A DNA stretch of 6,429 bases from a candidate division WWE3 bacterium RIFOXYD1_FULL_39_9 (GTDB lineage Bacteria; Patescibacteriota; WWE3; UBA101185; UBA10185), in assembly GCA_001773295.1 (NCBI GenBank), contig MEWG01000027.1:67559-73987 (forward strand). The letters run 5' to 3'. Position 1 is the first letter of the stretch, and every line of letters begins with the position of its first letter. This document shows, piece by piece, positions 3,601-6,429 of the stretch. The translations under genes were made by a program, and so were the position numbers. Below the pieces are notes generated by a model, which saw nothing but the letters and a program-made list of their open reading frames with translations, ran no database searches and was not told the origin of the DNA.

Positions 3601-6429
3601 AGAATTGTACATTCTAGATGTACTGTCCTCCACATTCCAAGTTACACCGTGATCAGTGGAAACATAAATGCCGCCGAGTTGAACTACTGCAGTTTGGTAC
3701 TTTCCATCAGATGACATTGCCACAGCAACATAATCTCTGTCAGTACTATCTTCAACAGCCCAAGTTACTCCATAGTTGGTTGATACGTGAATTCCTGTGT
3801 CTACAGATACAGCGGTTTGGTATCTTCCGTCAGCCGAAATTGCAACATTGGCGTAGTTTTGTGTGGCAGCACTTGTTGCAGTCCAGTTAGTCCCTATCGA
3901 GCTTTCAGAATTGTTAAAGATCGATTGAGTTAAAAGTCTGCTTCCAAATGATATAGCCCCACTACCTTGTACCCCCAGGTAATCGCCGCCGGTTGTAAGG
4001 TTAGACGTAAAATATCCGGTACCAGCAACTTCGAGTGTGTTGAGTGGATTAGTTACACCTATGCCGACATATGTTCCGTTATCAACTATTCTTCCTGTAG
4101 AAAGTGTGCTGTTATCTGTCCATCTTGCAACGTAATTTGAAAGTCCGGTTCCGCCAATAGAAGCTGCAACTGGGGTTGTTGATGCGGAGATTATTCTTCC
4201 TTTGGCGTCCACCGTCAGTATTGGGATTCCTGTTGCAGAACCATATGTGGCTGCAGTTACACCTGAGTTTGCAAGGGTAAGAGATCCGGTAACATCAATT
4301 GTTGCATCGCCGCCCATAGCTTTTATATTAAATCCGGAGCCAGTACCAAGAACTAATGAGCCTGATGGGGCAGTGGCTCCTGAAATTCCAAGACCACCAT
4401 TAGCAACTCCCAACAAACCGGTAACGTTAGAAGTACTGGCAATATCAATTGCAGATTGAGTCAATATCTGAGATGCAGCATTTAGACTCAGGTAATTTGC
4501 GGTACCTGTTAGTTGCAGTGCAGGATGAGTATTTCCAACTGCACTTGTCATATATGCATCAAGGTCATCTAAAACGTCCTGTACATTTGTGGAGCTGCTG
4601 TTCGTAAACTCATCATTTACTCCAACCAAATATCCACCTGAGGTGGTGGGAGATGCAGTGTCGTTGAGACCTGTTGTTCCGATGTATAAATCAGAGCCTG
4701 ATGCAATTCTTATGTCACCGTTGACATCCAAATCGTAAGCTGGGTTTGTAATCCCTATTCCTACATTGCCATTAAATGTCAGCGTGTTTAAAGTAAAATC
4801 ACCGTAGATAAGTGCGCCATTTGGCCCCCAAGAGGTGTTTTCAATGTAGAGTTTGTTTGATCCCAATTCATCAGCACCGGCGTTTGATCCAATAAATATA
4901 TTATCTGATCCTGAAACGTTATTATATCCGGCATATCCTCCTATAGCGGTATTGTTATCACCACCTGTATTTTTATAGAGTGCCGTTATACCTAATGCGG
5001 TATTATTTTGACCACTTTGCATGTTTTCCATTGCTCCGGTACCAACTGCAGTGTTCCAGCTGCCCGTTGTGTTATTGTAAAAAGCCCTGTACCCAATGGC
5101 TACATTTTCGAATCCCGTTGTGTTTGCTTCGCCGGCAGACTGACCTAAAAATGTACTTAGATCTGTGCCATCTAAATTCAGTAATCCTGCAATTTGTAAA
5201 AGATTTGTTGGTGCTGTAGTTCCTATGCCGATATATCCTGTGGCACTTTGCAGATACATAAACTCATGAGTTGCATCATAGAGTCGGGTATTTTGTGTTA
5301 TTTCACCGCCCCATTGAACGTCATTTACGTTTCTAGTTATACCGTTTGAAAATGTTAGTACGTTTTCAAGGCCATTTGGTACTGTTGAAGCAGAAAGAAT
5401 CCTGCCTTTTGAATCTATGGTCAAAACTGGAATGGCGGTTGGTGTACCATATGAGCCTGCAACAACTCCGGTGTTTGCTAATGTTAGTGTTCCTGTCTGA
5501 TCTATGGCAGCGTCGCCTCCCATATTTTTAATATTAAATCCTGAACCTGTCCCCAAAACTAATGCACCTGATGGGGCAGTAGAGGCATCAAGTCCTGTAC
5601 CTCCGTTGGCTGTGCCTAACAATCCGGTTACATTAGAAGTACTAGCTATATCAATTGCACTTTGTGTAAGTATTTGAGAAGCAGCATTTAACGAAAGATA
5701 GTTTGGTGTACCTACAAGTTGTAATGCAGGGTGAGTGTTTCCAACCGCGCTGCTTACATATGCATCTAAATCATCAAGCACGTCTTGAACATTTGTTGAA
5801 TCACTGTTTGCAAATTCATCGTTTGTGCCAATCAAATATGCACCGGATGTAGTAGGAGAATCTGTATCATTAAGCCCAATAGTTCCTACGTAGAAATCTG
5901 AACCGGATGCCGCTCTTATGTCACCGTTTACATCAAGTTTGTAAGCAGGAGCTGAAGTTCCAATTCCTACGTTATCAGCAAAATATGATGTACCGCCGTT
6001 TGAGTAGATTGAGAAATTGTTGTTTGAGCCTACGGCCATGTCTTCAATGTAGACACCGTAGTTGTTTGTAATCGTGGCACCGCTGCTTATGTTGTCAAAA
6101 ATTCTTACGCCGTATTTGTTAGTAATTGTTCCGCCTGTAAGTGAAGGTTGAACCTTTAACCCTGTTAAATCGCCAATTACTCCTCCAGAAATTGCTGAGT
6201 AATTCCAGAATCCCATCACGTCAGCGGCTGTTCCACCGGAAATAATATCGTATGCCAGAGTACCTACTACGTCATCTACTACTGCGCCTGCATTACTTAC
6301 ATTTGCTACGCCGTATAGGCTGACCAAATCGTCTATTGTTACAGCTCGGTCAAGATAGGCGTAACCGCTAGTGCTGACAACATCTCCCGTTGTGCTCTGT
6401 CGGGCGTACGCAAATATTGACTGGGCAAA
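1..6429 (-). CDS. Giant repetitive tail-fibre-like / surface-fibre protein, internal fragment (both ends missing)
   Basis: One frame is open from base 6429 to base 1: 2,143 codons with no stop, so start and end both lie outside. The first codons read FAQSIFAYARQ, which is neither a start nor a signal peptide. The protein holds ten VGIGTTxP-type units, four copies of a module of about 200-227 residues, a block of 17-residue YadA-head-like repeats and a seven-blade Asp-box propeller. It is rich in Thr, Ser, Gly, Asn, Ala and Asp, and I count only two Cys. No transmembrane segment or catalytic motif is visible. VGIGTTxP units are known from tail-fibre and S74-chaperone proteins and from giant secreted proteins of Patescibacteria; these usually form trimeric beta fibres. 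I infer an extracellular stalk or adhesin. A very large phage tail fibre is the main alternative. The coding call is near certain; the exact function is not known. No in-frame TGA occurs, so a UGA-sense code (as in Gracilibacteria) is not suggested. Confidence 0.96.
682..1098 (-). other. Unique VGIG segment between copies 3 and 4 (residues 1778-1916)
   Basis: It begins SDTGT then NVGIGITNPTKLLIVRAP (Asn codon 1081-1083), where the usual LDVNGD is replaced by LIVRAP. The rest contains SGFNDYIQQWEKNDGTVKAK, LYMTDSDNTSLTLGAVSAV, SQSTIKMFSNANDWQFSS, YFSLSDITNSRTLFMATSG and TTLSGAHMVIDYSSG. The 'xxxxIQQWxKNDGTVKAKLY' run resembles the VGIG-associated 'LIQWxxxxGTVLA' segment of tail-fibre proteins. 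It is the most Lys- and aromatic-rich linker in the window and appears once only. No catalytic domain is seen. Confidence 0.6.
1099..1779 (-). repeat. Long module copy 3 (residues 1551-1777)
   Basis: This is a complete 227-residue module, NVGIGTTNPAYTLDVNGD to STGVL, gap-free against copies 2 and 4. It is very close to copy 4, particularly in the second half, where GVANGGLGISGATAPSG through NYVARWTDNNTLSTGVL differs at only a few residues. Its own features are DAAIGTAVGDTHPALQL in place of DAYMTSAVGNTHPALQL and DGTNQILTQ in place of DAASQILTQ. Its start lies exactly 1,098 bases (366 residues) before that of copy 4. It is followed by SDTGT and the next VGIG unit. Confidence 0.93.
1780..2502 (-). 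other. Sixth and seventh VGIG units with tail-fibre-like segments (residues 1310-1550)
   Basis: The first part reads KLGLGTTNPSALLTLEP (Lys codon 2500-2502), followed by ELRFAELTGNGTNYTGFKAP, DSLAYDITYTLPSSTAPADY, VLTYQNNGTLEWKDITG. The 'GELRFxEL..NGxNYxGFKAPDxLAxDxTYTLP' arrangement is common in tail-fibre-like and CPR fibre proteins. After GDITAVGSMTSGAVFADS and WLGLGAAAGRILFRNQT comes the seventh unit, NVGIGTTAPAESLQVVG (Asn codon 2062-2064), then a unique stretch with SSVTGYISFTSTPASKWKFG, LGVFGGSTQGFQIVDYDS and FEVSGTGNVHVAG leading into module copy 3. All parts look like successive beta-fibre units; none suggests an enzyme. Confidence 0.6.
2503..3030 (-). other. Fifth VGIG unit, Thr/Ser-rich stretch and GC..W..C segment (residues 1134-1309)
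   Basis: This region begins SGGNIGIGTTNPDSRLHIVG (Asn codon 3016-3018), then runs through DSGYSFGNASSLSDIYVQG, NLEVDGTIYG and FTGDGLTLSSGALTIDA to the low-complexity ATTTSTTSTTAS at 2725-2760. LEVTADGLRMLGG then leads into CSSGELLTWDSGAERWRC, and the region closes with SVSGIGAVNGSGAVGQ, VTFWDGASSLTGSDDFFW and NSATS just before the sixth VGIG unit. The last part (FWDxxxxLTGSDDFFWNSATSKLGLG) is equivalent to the RWTDNNTLSTG lead-in of the long modules. The combination is typical of giant secreted proteins of Patescibacteria, to my knowledge. No enzyme domain is seen. Confidence 0.6.
2623..2676 (-). other. The only two cysteines visible in the protein (residues 1252 and 1269)
   Basis: Cys codons lie at 2674-2676 and 2623-2625, bracketing GxxLxWxxxxxxW (CSSGELLTWDSGAERWRC). 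I found no other Cys codon in the 2,143-codon frame. The spacing of 17 residues with two Trp between fits a small beta-hairpin closed by a disulphide. A 'GC(S/T)xGQxLxWxxxxxxWxC' segment recurs in CPR surface proteins, from memory. The disulphide itself is inference. Confidence 0.6.
3031..3906 (-). repeat. Seven-blade Asp-box (BNR-like) beta-propeller (about residues 842-1133)
   Basis: Six Asp-boxes can be read with exact 123-base (41-residue) spacing: STNYGVTW at 3760-3783, STDHGVTW at 3637-3660, and STDYGVTW at 3514-3537, 3391-3414, 3268-3291 and 3145-3168. A seventh, degenerate box (ESSIGTNW, 3883-3906) lies one period upstream, with its Trp in register. Each blade also carries an S-x-(D/N)-G-(K/R)-(Y/F)-Q-T-A strand, present seven times. 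The array starts with a box lacking its own SxDGxYQTA strand and ends with MSADGKYQTA lacking its box (AIYSSAASSF instead), which suggests that the two ends complete a shared seventh blade. Asp-boxes (SxDxGxTW) are known from sialidases, Ycf48 and Vps10 propellers. No sialidase Arg triad or Tyr/Glu pair is evident, so I infer a binding rather than an enzymatic head. Confidence 0.88.
3907..4086 (-). other. Fourth VGIG unit and lead-in to the propeller (residues 782-841)
   Basis: The segment contains VDNGT and then YVGIGVTNPLNTLEVAG (Tyr codon 4069-4071), followed by TGYFTSNLTTGGDYLGVQG and SGAISFGSRLLTQSIFNNS. It connects module copy 2 to the Asp-box propeller. The LxVxGxGYFxxNLTTGG pattern is typical of what follows a VGIGTTxP unit in tail-fibre-like proteins. 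No separate domain is recognised. Confidence 0.55.
4087..4767 (-). repeat. Long module copy 2 (residues 555-781)
   Basis: This is a full 227-residue module from NVGIGITNPAYDLDVNGD to STGRI. It is exactly the length of copies 3 and 4 and aligns to them without gaps. All the landmarks are present: NVQDVLDDLD, THPALQL, LTQSAIDIAS, GVANGGLGISGATAPSG, SGFNIKAMGGDATIDVTG, a tail-fibre-like LTVDAKGRI, and NYVARWTDNSTLSTG. Differences cluster after KGRI, where TTPVAASIGGTGLS replaces TAALSNITDGTG(I/V)A. It shares a 41-base block (4376-4416) with copy 4 (290-330), where copy 3 is different. It is followed after five codons (VDNGT) by the next VGIG unit. Confidence 0.92.
4768..4851 (-). other. Closing strand and linker between NTAIG block and copy 2 (residues 527-554)
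   Basis: This short segment reads LYIENTSWGPNGALIYG and then DFTLNTLTFNG, ending directly before NVGIG of module copy 2. The pattern 'NxLYIEN...LIYGDF....L.(F/I)NGNVGIGTxxP' commonly joins a YadA-head-like block to a VGIG unit in tail-fibre-like proteins, so the linker is probably part of the beta-roll cap and the neck leading into the next unit. Confidence 0.55.
4852..5106 (-). repeat. YadA-head-like beta-roll: five 17-residue NTAIG repeats (residues 442-526)
   Basis: Five consecutive units of exactly 17 residues (51 bases) can be read: NVAIGYRAFYNNTTGSW, NTAVGTGAMENMQSGQN, NTALGITALYKNTGGDN, NTAIGGYAGYNNVSGSD and NIFIGSNAGADELGSNK. The N-x-A-(V/I/L)-G core followed by A-(F/L/G) and a Gly-containing turn is the pattern of trimeric-autotransporter head repeats (YadA/Hep_Hag type), where each unit forms one rung of a left-handed beta-roll in a trimer. 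That family fact suggests that this polypeptide also trimerises. The last unit is degenerate (IFIG) and runs into KLYIENT, a usual closing strand. A partial rung (FLGQSAGEANTTGFE) precedes the block. It is unique within the window. Confidence 0.85.
5107..5382 (-). other. Copy-1-specific tail plus second VGIG unit (residues 350-441)
   Basis: This links module copy 1 to the NTAIG repeats. It begins VPNGLENVLTFSNGITRN, then reads NDVQWGGEITQNTRLYDA and THEFMYLQSATG, then the second VGIG unit, YIGIGTTAPTNLLQIAG, whose first Tyr codon is at 5233-5235. It ends LGQSAGEANTTGFE, which looks like an incomplete first rung of the 17-residue repeat block that follows. The WGG...T.L.D portion occupies the place of the RWTDNNTLSTG element found in copies 2-4, so it may be a different type of lead-in to a VGIG unit. 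Confidence 0.6.
5383..5973 (-). repeat. Long module copy 1 (residues 153-349)
   Basis: This is the first of four collinear copies of a long module. In module numbering: NVGIG at 1-5, LDVNGD at 13-18, NVQDVLDDLD at 61-70, THPALQL at 80-86, QILTQSAIDIAS at 100-111, NVTGLLG at 114-120, ANGG at 122-125, APSG at 133-136, FNIK at 146-149, MGGDA at 151-155, IPVLTID at 181-187 and KGRI..SAST at 189-197. It aligns to the other copies without a gap over 197 residues and is the most diverged (for example GTANGGTGLDAS against GVANGGLGISGA). After SAST it departs: the NYVARWTDNNTLSTG ending of the other copies is replaced by a sequence containing NVNDVQWGGEITQNTRLYD. The conserved segments resemble phage tail-fibre 'VANGGTG' and 'TVDAKGRVTS' elements. 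Confidence 0.9.
5974..6429 (-). other. N-terminal visible region: YGVY / IYSxGG beta-repeat segment (residues 1-152)
   Basis: This stretch precedes the first VGIG unit. Its second half has two rung-like repeats, TITNKYGVRIFDNISSGA and TITNNYGVYIEDMAVGSN, followed by FSIYSNGGTSYFADN, which leads straight into NVGIG. The TNxYGVY...IYSxGG pattern is a common lead-in to VGIGTTxP units in tail-fibre-like proteins and probably forms beta-strands of a trimeric or solenoid stalk. The first 60 or so residues (FAQSIFAYARQ onward, with SGYAYLDRAVTIDDL and NAGAVVDDVVGTLAYDI) match nothing I recognise. The protein clearly continues upstream of base 6429. Confidence 0.6.

Larger units (their letters stand above)
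655..5973 (-). repeat. Ten dispersed VGIGTTxP fibre units
   Basis: The motif (N/Y)(V/I)GIG(T/I/V)(T/S)xPxxxL(D/E/Q)V(N/A/V)G begins at the following high coordinates, in protein order: 5973, 5235, 4767, 4071, 3018, 2502 (variant KLGLGTTNP), 2064, 1779, 1083 and 681 (variant NSSP). Four of them open the long modules; the others stand alone or flank inserted domains. Every inserted domain (NTAIG roll, propeller, Cys segment) lies between two such units. In tail-fibre-like proteins this motif forms a short beta element of a trimeric shaft; that structural reading comes from the family, not from this sequence. Confidence 0.85.

Noticed and set aside
3145..3783. Catalytic sialidase, as suggested by the Asp-boxes
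   Set aside because: Asp-boxes are a fold marker shared by many non-enzymatic propellers. All blades here are near-identical, and I see no Arg triad or Tyr/Glu pair placed as in sialidases.
2360..3890. Other plus-strand open frames (2360-2575, 2606-2842, 2847-3065, 3069-3251, 3618-3890)
   Set aside because: All lie antisense to the propeller or fibre coding sequence, are short, and have compositions (His/Gln/Arg-rich or Pro/Val-rich) that follow from the minus-strand codons.
3031..3906. CRISPR-like or satellite array from the 123-base periodicity
   Set aside because: The repeats are contiguous coding units of exactly 41 codons with Asp-box signatures and mainly synonymous differences. There are no short direct repeats alternating with unrelated spacers.

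Overview
The whole 6,429-base window is the inside of one very long protein-coding gene on the minus strand. Reading from base 6429 down to base 1 gives 2,143 sense codons in a single frame, with no stop codon, no start that can be chosen and no intergenic space. Both gene ends lie outside the window. I find no RNA gene, promoter, ribosome binding site, terminator, mobile element or CRISPR array. The open frames on the plus strand are antisense shadows of this coding sequence.

The protein is a mosaic, repetitive, beta-rich, Thr/Ser/Gly/Asn/Asp-rich fibre. Its basic unit is the NVGIGTTxPxxxLDVxG motif, seen ten times, which is typical of tail-fibre-like and trimeric surface-fibre proteins. In protein order (high to low coordinate) it contains: an N-terminal stretch of YGVY/IYSxGG beta-repeats (residues 1-152); module copy 1 (153-349); a linker and a YadA-head-like block of five 17-residue NTAIG repeats (442-526); module copy 2 (555-781); a seven-blade Asp-box beta-propeller (about 842-1133) with exact 41-residue spacing; a Thr/Ser-rich stretch and a segment with the only two cysteines (1252 and 1269); two further VGIG segments (1310-1550); module copy 3 (1551-1777); a unique VGIG segment (1778-1916); and module copy 4 (1917-2143), which runs to the window edge.

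The G+C content is around 45% by eye, and UGA is not used as a sense codon anywhere in the frame. From general knowledge, giant secreted proteins combining VGIGTTxP units, NVQDVLDDLD segments, 'GVANGG' and 'LTIDAKGRITSAS' segments and GCxxGxxLxW...WxC segments are common in Candidate Phyla Radiation (Patescibacteria) genomes and in some phage tail fibres. I therefore lean to a Patescibacterial surface fibre from a metagenome, but with no neighbouring gene this is only moderately supported. The likely role is an extracellular stalk or adhesin, with the propeller as a candidate binding head. The C-terminus, often an S74-type intramolecular chaperone in such proteins, is beyond base 1 and unseen.
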